Source: an uncultured Collinsella sp. (lineage in GTDB: Bacteria > Actinomycetota > Coriobacteriia > Coriobacteriales > Coriobacteriaceae). From it: a DNA stretch of 13,276 bases. Made by a program: the position numbers and the translations under genes. The notes under the pieces are model-generated. The model saw nothing but the letters and a program-made list of their open reading frames with translations. It was not told the origin of the DNA and did not search any database. Below are positions 7,176 to 13,276 of this stretch, in pieces. The stretch covers positions 1 to 13,276 of the forward strand of contig UREM01000045.1 in assembly GCA_900546775.1 (NCBI GenBank), read 5' to 3'. The number at the start of each line of letters is the position of its first letter. Positions within the stretch are counted from its first letter, which is position 1.

Positions 7176-7209
7176 ACATAACATCTGCACTGCCGTGCTG
7201 CGAGGAAAT

Positions 7210-7238
7210 ATATTACGGGACAAAAAACATCAGCGCAA
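7210..7238 (-). promoter_or_regulatory. Promoter of tRNA-Glu
   Basis: On the minus strand TTGCGC (7238-7233) and TAATAT (7215-7210) are separated by exactly 17 nt. Transcription would start about 28 nt before the mature tRNA 5' end. The -35 matches only in TTG, while the -10 is fair. Confidence 0.6.
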
Positions 7239-7302
7239 GAAGAAATTCCAAATTGCCGAAAAATTGTCGACAGGTTATGGAACGCGCAGGTCAACTAATT
7301 AG

Positions 7303-8697
7303 CTAATTCAAGTTGAGATGAACCAAAAGGGTTTCGCGATCGTTGGGGATGTTGTCCTCGATAACGGCTTCGAGGGCGGCGTTGAGTAGCTGGCCTAGCT
7401 CGGGCCCCGGCTTCACACCGGCGCGGATCAGGTCGCCGCCGTTAATGGCGAGCATCTTGAGCGTATAGGGCTCCCCCGCCTTCAGCAGCTCGTGCGCCAT
7501 CGCGCGCATCTCCTCAATCGTCTCGACGTAATAGAAGCACGACGGGGCCTTGCCGAGCGTATCGGCACGCTTAAGATCCATGAGCTCGTCCATCAAACGC
7601 GGCGTGTCGACGCCCCCGCCCGAAAGCGCGCGCATCATATTGAGCAGGCAGGAGCGCTCGGGGCGCAGCGGCTTGTCGTGATATTTGATGAGCAGGCACA
7701 CGTCGCGCACCAGGTCGTGCGAGAGCGCCAGGCGATCCATAATGACGCGCGCTTTCTTGGCGCCGAGCTCGGGATGACCGTAGAAGTGTCCGCTGCCGGC
7801 GTGATCGACCGTGAAACACTCGGGCTTGGACACATCGTGCAAAAACGCCGCCCACATAAGGCTCGACAAGGGCGCGACGCCGTCGCACAGCGCAAGCTCC
7901 CCTGCCACCGTCAGCACACGGGCGATATGTTCGTAGACGTTAAAGGCATGGTAGACGCTACGCTGGTCAAAGCCACGGGCCGGGGCCAGCTCAGGCACAG
8001 AGGCACAGATGAGCTCGGGGTAGCGCAGCATCGCGTCTCCCCCATGACCGGTCGAAAGAATGCCCTCGAGCTCAATACCCACACGCTCACGCGCCACGGC
8101 ATCGAGCAGCGGCGCACACTCGGCAAGCGCGCGCTTAGTCTCGGGCTCAATCATAAAGTCCAGGCGGCAGGCAAAGCGCACCGCACGCAACATGCGCAGG
8201 GCGTCCTCGTTAAAACGACGCTTGGGATCGCCGACAGCGCGAATCAGCTTGCGCTCCAAGTCACCCTGGCCGTCGTAGCGGTCGACAAGCCCGCGCTCGG
8301 GATGCCAGGCCATGGCGTTGACGGTAAAGTCGCGGCGCGCCAGATCGTCCTCGAGCGAGGCGGCACGCTCCACACTCTGGGGATGGCGACCATCGGTGTA
8401 AAAGCCATCCAGACGGTACGTGGTGACCTCGATACGCTCGCCATCGGAAATAGCCGTGATTCCGCCAAATTTAATGCCCGACTCCACAACCGCGATGCCG
8501 GCGGCCTCGAGCGCCGCTTTGGACTCCTGCCACAGGCCGCTACAGCACATATCAACATCGTGGCTGGGGCACCCCATCAGGGCGTCGCGCACCCAACCGC
8601 CCACGTACCAAGCCTCAAGACCAGCCGCCTCAAGCGCACGCAGGACGCGCAGAGACGCATCGGACGGTTGCGTACCGTTGAGCAAAACATTGCACAT
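7303..8697 (-). CDS. cca: CCA tRNA nucleotidyltransferase (class II)
   Basis: 464 aa. The start at 8697 is set by a perfect AGGAGG (8706-8711) 8 nt upstream; a longer frame to 8775 is not supported by such a site. The enzyme adds or repairs the 3' CCA of tRNAs using CTP and ATP. The nucleotidyltransferase head shows YVGGWVRDALMG (31-42) and the metal-binding SHDVDM (D47, D49). The RRDFTVNAMA motif lies at 121-130, followed by the nucleotide-selecting region DPKRRFNEDALRMLRAVRFA (157-176). An HD domain follows, with FLHDVSKP (H287, D288) and H304/H308 nearby, as in CCA enzymes that also carry phosphohydrolase activity. A true CCA-adding enzyme is likely, but a split A-adding/CC-adding system cannot be excluded without checking the rest of the genome. 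Downstream lies tRNA-Glu with no clear terminator between. Confidence 0.95.
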   Translation of the reverse strand: MCNVLLNGTQPSDASLRVLRALEAAGLEAWYVGGWVRDALMGCPSHDVDMCCSGLWQESKAALEAAGIAVVESGIKFGGITAISDGERIEVTTYRLDGFYTDGRHPQSVERAASLEDDLARRDFTVNAMAWHPERGLVDRYDGQGDLERKLIRAVGDPKRRFNEDALRMLRAVRFACRLDFMIEPETKRALAECAPLLDAVARERVGIELEGILSTGHGGDAMLRYPELICASVPELAPARGFDQRSVYHAFNVYEHIARVLTVAGELALCDGVAPLSSLMWAAFLHDVSKPECFTVDHAGSGHFYGHPELGAKKARVIMDRLALSHDLVRDVCLLIKYHDKPLRPERSCLLNMMRALSGGGVDTPRLMDELMDLKRADTLGKAPSCFYYVETIEEMRAMAHELLKAGEPYTLKMLAINGGDLIRAGVKPGPELGQLLNAALEAVIEDNIPNDRETLLVHLNLN

Positions 8698-8787
8698 GCC
8701 TATGGCCTCCTGCACTTGTGAGCGTAAATCGATGGTTCTCAAGAAGTCTAACAAGAAACGAGAAAACACGCACACGCAATCGCGTCG

Positions 8788-8804
8788 TCGATTAGATAAA
8801 TCGA
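8788..8804. repeat. Short inverted repeat upstream of cca
   Basis: TCGATT and AATCGA form 6-bp arms around a 5-nt centre, in the non-coding gap between cca and the upstream kinase terminator. The related word TAAATCGA occurs again at 8725-8732. It may be an operator, but nothing else supports that. Confidence 0.25.
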
Positions 8805-8834
8805 GACAGCAGACGCCACATACGTTCAGCGCGC

Positions 8835-8870
8835 AAAAAACACCCGCCTTGGTAATCCAAAGCGGGTGTT
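8835..8870 (-). terminator. Rho-independent terminator of the distal kinase gene
   Basis: On the minus strand AACACCCGC pairs with GCGGGTGTT, with an inner TTTGG/CCAA part closing a small loop, followed by TTTTTTG. It starts about 22 nt after the stop codon of the kinase gene. Confidence 0.92.
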
Positions 8871-8892
8871 CGGCAACGACGTATCGATGCTG

Positions 8893-9825
8893 CTAGCAGA
8901 CCTGGCGAACCTCAATGTGCTTCATATATTCGTCCACCTTGGCAAAATCGCCCAGACCGGGGCACTCGACCACGTTGGCGCCGGTAGCCATCGAAAGGCG
9001 CAGGGCGTCCTCGACGCGCTCGGGGGCGTCGTGCCACACGGACAGGAAGGCAGCGAGCGAGGAATCGCCGGCGCACACCGTCGACAGCAGCTTGACGTCG
9101 AAGGTGCGATTGGCAAACCAAATGTGCTCGCCGTTGGAGAAGTACGCACCGGCGCCACCAAGGGTCAGCAGCACGTTCTTGGCGCCCTTGGCGTGCAGCT
9201 CGGCCATCGCGCCCTTGACGGACTCGTCGTCGCCACCGCTCACCTTAATGCCAAAAATATCGAGCAGCTCGTCATCGTTGGGCTTAATCAGCAGCGGCTC
9301 CATGGCAATGAGGTCTGCCAGCTGATGGCTCGAGATGTCGAGGACGAACTCGGCCCCCTTGGCCTTGACTCGGCGCAGGACCTCGGCCAGGAAGCCCTCG
9401 GAAGTGTTGGGAGGTAGCGAGCCGCTGATGACCAGGCAGGTCATGTCATCAAGCGAATCGATAAGCTCAAATATCTCCTGCTCGTTGGCCTCGTTGATGG
9501 CGGCACCGGCGTTGACCATGTTGTACTCGGTGTCGGGGCCGGCATTGAGGAATACGTTGACGCGCGTGATGCCGTCGGTCCACACGGGCTTGACGGGCAC
9601 GCCCAGGGCCTCGGCACCCTTAACGATAAACTCGCCCGAGAAGCCGGCGAAGAAACCCAGGATCGTGGTGTCGACACCGTAGTGGTCAAGCGTAAACGAG
9701 ACGTTGAGGCCCTTGCCGTTGGGCGTGTAGACGGCGTTGCGGGTACGCGTGACGGTGTTGGCAGCAAGGCCGTCGCAGGCGATGTTGTAGTCAATGGCGG
9801 GATTTGCAGTGAGCGTGTAAATCAT
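8893..9825 (-). CDS. PfkB-family sugar-phosphate kinase (1-phosphofructokinase / tagatose-6-phosphate kinase type), copy 1
   Basis: 310 aa from the ATG at 9825, with AAAGGA 6 nt upstream; an ATG at 9840 would use that site as coding sequence. The family is the FruK/LacC branch of PfkB/ribokinase, which phosphorylates ketohexose phosphates with ATP, giving for example fructose-1,6-bisphosphate. Seen: start MIYTLTANPAID, sugar-binding PNGKGLNVS (35-43), GFFAGFSG (57-64), LVISGSLPP (131-139), LLIKPNDDEL and CAGDSSLAAFL (251-261) with catalytic Asp254. Two motifs differ from the usual: NGKG for GGKG, and CAGD for GAGD. The neighbouring kinase has the same changes and is the same length, about half identical by eye, so the two are old tandem paralogues. 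A terminator precedes this gene and another follows it, so it is probably a monocistron. The exact sugar is uncertain. Confidence 0.92.
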   Translation of the reverse strand: MIYTLTANPAIDYNIACDGLAANTVTRTRNAVYTPNGKGLNVSFTLDHYGVDTTILGFFAGFSGEFIVKGAEALGVPVKPVWTDGITRVNVFLNAGPDTEYNMVNAGAAINEANEQEIFELIDSLDDMTCLVISGSLPPNTSEGFLAEVLRRVKAKGAEFVLDISSHQLADLIAMEPLLIKPNDDELLDIFGIKVSGGDDESVKGAMAELHAKGAKNVLLTLGGAGAYFSNGEHIWFANRTFDVKLLSTVCAGDSSLAAFLSVWHDAPERVEDALRLSMATGANVVECPGLGDFAKVDEYMKHIEVRQVC

Positions 9826-9859
9826 GAATGTTCCTTTCACAAGGCAACGTGTTAATGAA

Positions 9860-9888
9860 AGTATATTCCACGCATCGGTAAAAGGCTA
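9860..9888 (-). promoter_or_regulatory. Likely promoter of kinase copy 1
   Basis: On the minus strand a TATACT -10 (9865-9860, five of six matches) lies 17 nt from a weak -35, TAGCCT (9888-9883). It sits between the upstream terminator and the start codon at 9825. Confidence 0.5.
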
Positions 9889-9952
9889 GGACAACTCGGT
9901 GAACGGTGTGGAAGCGATGAAGTACGGAAGGACTCCTCTCCCCCGTGGCGGA

Positions 9953-9985
9953 ACAAAAAGGCGCCCCAGCCGAAACCGGGGCGCC
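9953..9985 (-). terminator. Rho-independent terminator after kinase copy 2
   Basis: On the minus strand GGCGCCCC (9985-9978) pairs with GGGGCGCC (9967-9960) around a 10-nt loop, followed by TTTTTG. It lies about 28 nt after the stop codon and separates the two kinase genes. Confidence 0.93.
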
Positions 9986-10013
9986 GCATGCGCACGAATA
10001 TGTCGCGTTTCGA

Positions 10014-10946
10014 TTACTGACGATCGAGCTTGCGGACAGCAACGCGCTTGCTGTACTCGTCGACGTGACCGAAGTCGCCGATGCCGACGGACTCGGCAAC
10101 GTTGGCGCCGGTGGCCATAGCGAGCTTCATGGCCTCCTCGACGTTGTCGCGATCCCTGTACCACTTGTGCAGGAACGCAGCGAGGGTGCAGTCGCCGGCG
10201 CAGACGGAAGAAACCAGCTTGATGTTGAACTCACGCTTGGCGTACCAGATGTCCTCGCCGTTGGAGAAGTAAGCGTCGCCGCGACTACCACGGGTGAGCA
10301 GCACGTTCCGAACGCCAGCGTCGTGAGCCATCTTCATGGCAACGCGAACCTCGTCGTCGGTGTCGACCGGCACGCCGAAGATAGCCTTCATCTCGTGATG
10401 GTTCGGCTTAATGAGCAGCGGCTTCTTGTGAGCGAGCTCCTTGAGCTTGTCGGAGGACAGGTCCAGGACGACATCGGCGCCACGGGCCTGAGCGTGCTCC
10501 ATGACCTGAGCCAGGAAGTCGGGCGTAGCTTTGGGAGGCACGGAGCCGGAGACGATCAGGCACTCAAGGTCGCCCGCGGTGTCCAGGATGTTGTAGAGCT
10601 CCTCCTGGTGCTGCGGCGTGATCGGAGCACCAGGGTTCAGGATGCCGTACTCGTGCTGGCCATCGTTGACGTAGGTGTTGATGCGCGTGATACCGTCGGT
10701 CCAGACCGGGCGGCATAGGCAACCCAGGTTCATGACCTCCTCGACGATGAACTTGCCCGTGAAGCCGGCGAAGAAACCGAGCGCGACGGTGTCGACGCCC
10801 ATCTTCTTAAAGGCGAAGGACACGTCGAGGCCCTTGCCGTTAGCCGTGTAGCTGGCCGAGCCGGTGCGGACGTTCTCGTCGGGCTCGAGCGGAGAGCTCG
10901 AAACCGTCATGTCGACAGCCGGGTTAGCGGTTAGCGTGTAGAACAT
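10014..10946 (-). CDS. PfkB-family sugar-phosphate kinase (1-phosphofructokinase / tagatose-6-phosphate kinase type), copy 2
   Basis: 310 aa, start at 10946 with AGGGGG 8 nt upstream. Same FruK/LacC group as the neighbouring copy. Seen: MFYTLTANPAVD, ANGKGLDVS (35-43), GFFAGFTG (57-64), LIVSGSVPP (130-138), LLIKPNHHEM and CAGDCTLAAFL (249-259) with catalytic Asp252. The shared start, the PVWTDGITR segment, the same length and the C-terminal MATGANV.E pattern show common descent with copy 1. It lies 74 nt after ptsI, with only a hairpin lacking a U-tract between, so it is probably read with ptsI. That would tie its expression to PTS flux, consistent with handling a sugar phosphate made by an EII transporter. 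Fructose-1-phosphate is the most likely substrate, tagatose-6-phosphate the alternative. Confidence 0.92.
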   Translation of the reverse strand: MFYTLTANPAVDMTVSSSPLEPDENVRTGSASYTANGKGLDVSFAFKKMGVDTVALGFFAGFTGKFIVEEVMNLGCLCRPVWTDGITRINTYVNDGQHEYGILNPGAPITPQHQEELYNILDTAGDLECLIVSGSVPPKATPDFLAQVMEHAQARGADVVLDLSSDKLKELAHKKPLLIKPNHHEMKAIFGVPVDTDDEVRVAMKMAHDAGVRNVLLTRGSRGDAYFSNGEDIWYAKREFNIKLVSSVCAGDCTLAAFLHKWYRDRDNVEEAMKLAMATGANVAESVGIGDFGHVDEYSKRVAVRKLDRQ

Positions 10947-10973
10947 TTACAGTACCCCCTGTATATGTGAGGG

Positions 10974-11003
10974 CCGCGTGGCCGGCCCATTCCAACCACG
11001 CGG
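10974..11003 (-). other. Intercistronic hairpin between ptsI and kinase copy 2
   Basis: Perfect 8-bp arms, CCGCGTGG and CCACGCGG, pair 10974-10981 with 10996-11003 around a 14-nt loop. On the minus strand the bases that follow (CCCTCACAT) contain no U-tract, so it is not a canonical terminator. It may stabilise or process the ptsI message, or reduce read-through into the kinase. Confidence 0.5.
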
Positions 11004-11020
11004 TTACCTCTGATACCAAA

Positions 11021-12724
11021 TTAGCGAGCTGCGGACTCGAGCAGTGCCTTGACCTCGGCAGCGGTGTTGCAGGCGAGCGCCTTCTCGGCGAGCTCGTCGC
11101 ACTCGGCCTTGGTCCACTGGCTGATGGTCTTGCGGGCGCGCAGGATGGACGGAGCGCTCATCGAGAACTCCTCCAGGCCCCAGCTGATCAGCAGCGGCTC
11201 GAGCAACGGATCGGCAGCGGCCTCGCCGCACATACCGACCATGATGCCGGCCTTCACGCCGCTCTCGATGATGTTCTTGAGCGAGCGGAGCACGGCGGGA
11301 TAGTACACCTGGTACAGGTTGGAGATGGTGTCGTTGCCACGGTCGGCGCACATGGTGTAGCCGATCAGGTCGTTGGTGCCGATGGAGAAGAAGTCGGCGA
11401 CCTCGGCCAGGCGGTCAGCGAGCAGCGAGGCGGCAGGCGTCTCGACCATGATGCCAACCTCGATGTTCTCGTTGAACTTGCGACCCTCTTCGGTCAGCTC
11501 GGCCTTGCACTGCTCGACGAGCTCCTTGACAGCCAAGACTTCCTCGACGCAGGTGACGAGCGGGATCATGATCTTGACGTCACCGAAGGCGCTGGCGCGC
11601 AGCAGGGCGCGGAGCTGGACCTTGTACTGGTCGGGGTTGGCCAGGCAGTAACGCACGGCGCGGAAGCCCATGAAGGGGTTCTCTTCCTTGACCATGTGCA
11701 GGTACGGAATCTCCTTGTCGCCACCCACATCGAGCGTGCGGATGATGACCGGAGCGCCCTTGAGCGCGCTGGCGACCTTACGGTAGGCGTTGAACTGCTC
11801 CTCCTCGGAAGGAAGCTCAGCAGAGTCCATGAACAGGAACTCGGAACGGAACAGGCCGATAGCCTCGGCGTCGTGATCGAGCGCGTTGGGCACGTCATCG
11901 GGGTTGCCGATGTTGCAGGCAATGATCTTCTTGATGCCGTCGGCAGTCACGGACGGCTTGCCGCGGAAGGCCTCGAGAGCCGCCTTCTCGGCAGCGAAAG
12001 CCTCGGCCTTGGCAGTGTAAGCGGCGAGCGTCTCCTCATCGGGATCGGCCTCGACGATACCCTTGCCACCGTCGACGACAACGGTCATGCCGTTGCGCAG
12101 TGCGGTGCAGCTGTTGGAAACCGAAAGGACAGCCGGGATCTCGAGGGCGCGCGCAATGATTGCGGAGTGCGACGTGCGGCCACCAGTCTCGGTGACGATA
12201 CCGGCAACGTGCGCCTTATCGATCGTGGCGGTCATGGACGGCGTGAGGTCGTGCACGACAACGACGGTGTTCTCGGGCAGGACGGAGAGGTCGACGACCT
12301 CCTTACCCAGCAACTCGGCCAGAATGCCGGTACGGATGTCGGCGATGTCGGCCGCACGCAGACGGAACATCTCGTCGTCCATGGACAGGAACATGTTCTC
12401 GAACATGGTCGAGGTGTCCATGAGCGCCTGCTCGGCGCAGGTGCCGCCGTCAATGGCGGCGTTGATGGCGTCGGTCATGCCCGGATCCTGAGCCAGGACA
12501 ATGTGTCCGCTCATGATCTCGGCCTCGGCCTCGCCCACCGTCTCCTTCATGTGGTCGGCCTGAGCCTGAGTCTTCTCGCAGAAGACCGAAAGAGCGGTCT
12601 GATAGCGTTCCTTCTCTGCTGCCGGATCAGCAACCTCGTGCGGTTCAAACGTCAAGTCGGGATCGACGGCGACCATGACGGTGCCGATACCGATGCCCTC
12701 GGATGCGTTGACTCCCTGATACAT
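11021..12724 (-). CDS. ptsI: PTS enzyme I (phosphoenolpyruvate-protein phosphotransferase)
   Basis: 567 aa from the ATG at 12724 (MYQGVNASEGIGIG). An ATG two codons earlier at 12730 is equally possible because GGAGAGAGG (12740-12732) can serve both. This cytosolic enzyme takes phosphate from PEP and passes it to HPr. The swivelling domain carries GGRTSHSAIIAR with the phosphorylated His186. The PEP-binding barrel shows GLFRSEFLFM (290-299), IRTLDVGGDK (328-337), GIMVETPAA (425-433), FFSIGTNDL (445-453) and GMCGEAA (497-503) with catalytic Cys499. Length and domain order are standard. One oddity is NDLIGYTMCADRGND (451-465), where the family usually has NDLTQYT. It lies downstream of ptsH but behind a terminator, and upstream of a kinase likely co-transcribed with it. 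Confidence 0.97.
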   Translation of the reverse strand: MYQGVNASEGIGIGTVMVAVDPDLTFEPHEVADPAAEKERYQTALSVFCEKTQAQADHMKETVGEAEAEIMSGHIVLAQDPGMTDAINAAIDGGTCAEQALMDTSTMFENMFLSMDDEMFRLRAADIADIRTGILAELLGKEVVDLSVLPENTVVVVHDLTPSMTATIDKAHVAGIVTETGGRTSHSAIIARALEIPAVLSVSNSCTALRNGMTVVVDGGKGIVEADPDEETLAAYTAKAEAFAAEKAALEAFRGKPSVTADGIKKIIACNIGNPDDVPNALDHDAEAIGLFRSEFLFMDSAELPSEEEQFNAYRKVASALKGAPVIIRTLDVGGDKEIPYLHMVKEENPFMGFRAVRYCLANPDQYKVQLRALLRASAFGDVKIMIPLVTCVEEVLAVKELVEQCKAELTEEGRKFNENIEVGIMVETPAASLLADRLAEVADFFSIGTNDLIGYTMCADRGNDTISNLYQVYYPAVLRSLKNIIESGVKAGIMVGMCGEAAADPLLEPLLISWGLEEFSMSAPSILRARKTISQWTKAECDELAEKALACNTAAEVKALLESAAR

Positions 12725-12730
12725 TCCCAT

Positions 12731-12740
12731 TCCTCTCTCC
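12731..12740 (-). promoter_or_regulatory. Double ribosome-binding site of ptsI
   Basis: The minus strand reads GGAGAGAGGA. GGAG is 6 nt from the ATG at 12730 and GAGG is 7 nt from the ATG at 12724, so both starts are supported and the sequence alone cannot decide between them. Confidence 0.6.
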
Positions 12741-12749
12741 GTGCCATGT

Positions 12750-12778
12750 GATAAAGCGTTTTGCCATATCCATGACAA
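12750..12778 (-). promoter_or_regulatory. Likely promoter of ptsI
   Basis: On the minus strand TTGTCA (12778-12773, five of six matches to the -35) is 17 nt from TTTATC (12755-12750), a weak -10. The -35 begins inside the U-tract of the terminator that closes ptsH. Confidence 0.5.
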
Positions 12779-12811
12779 AAGAGCGCAGCTACCTTGAACA
12801 GGTCACTGCGC
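12777..12811 (-). terminator. Terminator or attenuator between ptsH and ptsI
   Basis: On the minus strand GCGCAG pairs with CTGCGC and, after a one-mismatch step, ACCT with AGGT around a 5-nt loop. TCTTTTG follows. The U-run is short, so partial read-through to ptsI is plausible. Confidence 0.75.
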
Positions 12812-12820
12812 CCCCAAATA

Positions 12821-12836
12821 TGAACTTAATTGTTCA
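12821..12836. repeat. AT-rich palindrome downstream of ptsH
   Basis: TGAAC and GTTCA are perfect 5-bp arms around TTAATT, 21 nt after the ptsH stop codon and upstream of the terminator. It could be a protein-binding site or part of the 3' end structure. No function is assigned. Confidence 0.25.
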
Positions 12837-12856
12837 ACATGCGACCCGTTTGAGTT

Positions 12857-13120
12857 CTACTCGCCAAGACCGCTCTTGATGAGCTCGATGGCGGCAGCCA
12901 GAGCCTCGGCCTCGTCGGCGCCGTCGCACTTGACCTCGACCTCGGTACCACAGGGGATACCAGCAGCCATGAGGGCCATCGGGGACTTGCCGTTGACCTC
13001 CTTCTCGGGGGTGACGACCGTCACGTCGCAGGCGTACTTGCCCATGGTGGAGGCGAAGAGGCCGGCCGGACGCATGTGAAGACCCTGCGGATTAACGAGG
13101 GTAGCCTTCTCAGAAACCAT
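12857..13120 (-). CDS. ptsH: PTS phosphocarrier protein HPr
   Basis: 87 aa, the standard HPr size. It carries phosphate from enzyme I to sugar-specific EII proteins. The active-site motif NPQGLHMRPAGLFA places the phosphorylated His at position 15, followed by Arg17. The regulatory-site region VNGKSPMALMAAGI has Ser at position 46, as in Gram-positive HPr that HPr kinase modifies, but the next residue is Pro where Ile is usual. The ATG at 13120 has GGAG 6 nt upstream within AAAAAAGGAG. It is the first gene of the PTS block, ends before a hairpin terminator, and has an AT-rich promoter region about 65-100 nt upstream. A possible leader hairpin (7 bp with one G-U pair) joins 13144-13150 with 13163-13169. 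Confidence 0.97.
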   Translation of the reverse strand: MVSEKATLVNPQGLHMRPAGLFASTMGKYACDVTVVTPEKEVNGKSPMALMAAGIPCGTEVEVKCDGADEAEALAAAIELIKSGLGE

Positions 13121-13185
13121 AATTGACTCCTTTTTTGTGTTTAACCCCTGTCATGTATGCGGCAGGAGTCAGATTCACGACGTTG

Positions 13186-13194
13186 TTTATATTA
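13186..13194 (-). promoter_or_regulatory. Candidate -10 region of ptsH
   Basis: On the minus strand TAATATAAA offers overlapping -10 matches (TAATAT and TATAAA) in an AT-rich stretch about 70 nt before the ptsH start. No good -35 lies at 16-18 nt, so an activator may be needed. The rest of the region, up to 13276, contains no gene. Confidence 0.35.
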
Positions 13195-13253
13195 ACTCAC
13201 ATCAAACGGTTTTTCATTGTGTTTCGCACGAATTGTTGGACAGATGTCGTTCC

Positions 13254-13271
13254 TGGGCGTTTGCTCGCCCA
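13254..13271. repeat. GC-rich hairpin at the window edge
   Basis: TGGGCG and CGCCCA form 6-bp arms around a 6-nt loop. No U-tract follows on either strand inside the window. It could be the end of a neighbouring unit or an upstream regulatory structure of ptsH. Confidence 0.3.
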
Positions 13272-13276
13272 CAGAG

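Noticed and set aside
6980..7294. 104-codon minus-strand frame covering tRNA-Glu
   Set aside because: It reads through the tRNA and its terminator, so it is not coding.
7292..7315. Inverted repeat CAACT/AGTTG with palindromic centre at the 3' end of cca
   Set aside because: The arms are only 5 bp, AT-rich and without a U-tract, so it is not convincing as a terminator.
7492..8721. 409-codon open frame on the + strand opposite cca
   Set aside because: It mirrors the cca coding sequence and shows no recognisable domain. The cca gene has the strong ribosome-binding site and all catalytic motifs.
9945..10718. 257-codon open frame opposite kinase copy 2
   Set aside because: It is a codon-bias shadow that also runs across the terminator at 9953-9985. 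No motif is seen.
10948..10963. Inverted repeat TACAG/CTGTA around the ribosome-binding site of kinase copy 2
   Set aside because: A 5-bp stem is too weak and too likely by chance to claim translational control.
10967..12751. 594-codon open frame on the + strand opposite ptsI
   Set aside because: It is antisense to a full-length, motif-complete enzyme I. Its translation is the low-complexity Gly/Leu/Asp/His-rich kind produced by biased codons on the other strand, with no family motif.
1..13276. CRISPR arrays, prophage genes or a defence island
   Set aside because: No regularly spaced repeats, integrase, phage structural genes or nuclease clusters were seen on either strand.

Overview
The window looks like a high-GC Gram-positive gut anaerobe of the Coriobacteriia, with Collinsella or a close relative as the best guess. 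This is an inference from protein style: lipoproteins instead of TonB parts, a coriobacterial-looking enzyme I/HPr pair, and high-GC codon choice. No 16S or other phylogenetic marker is present.

Region 1 (1-4655, + strand) starts with the last codons of an unidentified gene. A GC-rich leader follows, with three strong inverted repeats. Then comes a tight four-gene operon: a small lipoprotein, a substrate-binding lipoprotein, a FecCD-type permease and an ATPase. This is a complete type II ABC importer of the iron/siderophore/heme/corrinoid class, with one permease gene presumably acting as a homodimer. The substrate cannot be read from the sequence. The small lipoprotein and the N-terminal part of the binding protein appear to share the same beta-rich domain, which is absent from ordinary binding proteins.

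Region 2 (4656-4912) is a scar of an IS3-family transposase: an in-frame 80-codon internal piece with no start and no end. It exactly fills the space between the convergent ATPase and TetR genes. It marks a rearrangement edge, either biological or an assembly join.

Region 3 (4913-8888, - strand) holds a TetR-family regulator with a candidate operator upstream, a flippase-like (LPG synthase TM/YbhN) membrane protein, tRNA-Glu(CTC) with promoter and terminator, and the CCA-adding tRNA nucleotidyltransferase.

Region 4 (8893-13276, - strand) is a sugar-phosphorylation block. Transcription runs ptsH (HPr), then ptsI (enzyme I), then two tandem PfkB-family sugar-phosphate kinases of the FruK/LacC type. 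Terminators lie after ptsH and after each kinase, and ptsI has a likely promoter of its own. HPr and EI feed phosphate from PEP to EII permeases encoded elsewhere, and the kinases would carry phosphorylated ketohexoses into glycolysis. No EII gene is present here.

No CRISPR array, prophage or obvious defence system is present. The most unusual parts are the duplicated beta-domain in the importer, its ATPase without a Q-loop glutamine and with an extra C-terminal domain, the IS scar, and the kinase pair with altered PfkB motifs.
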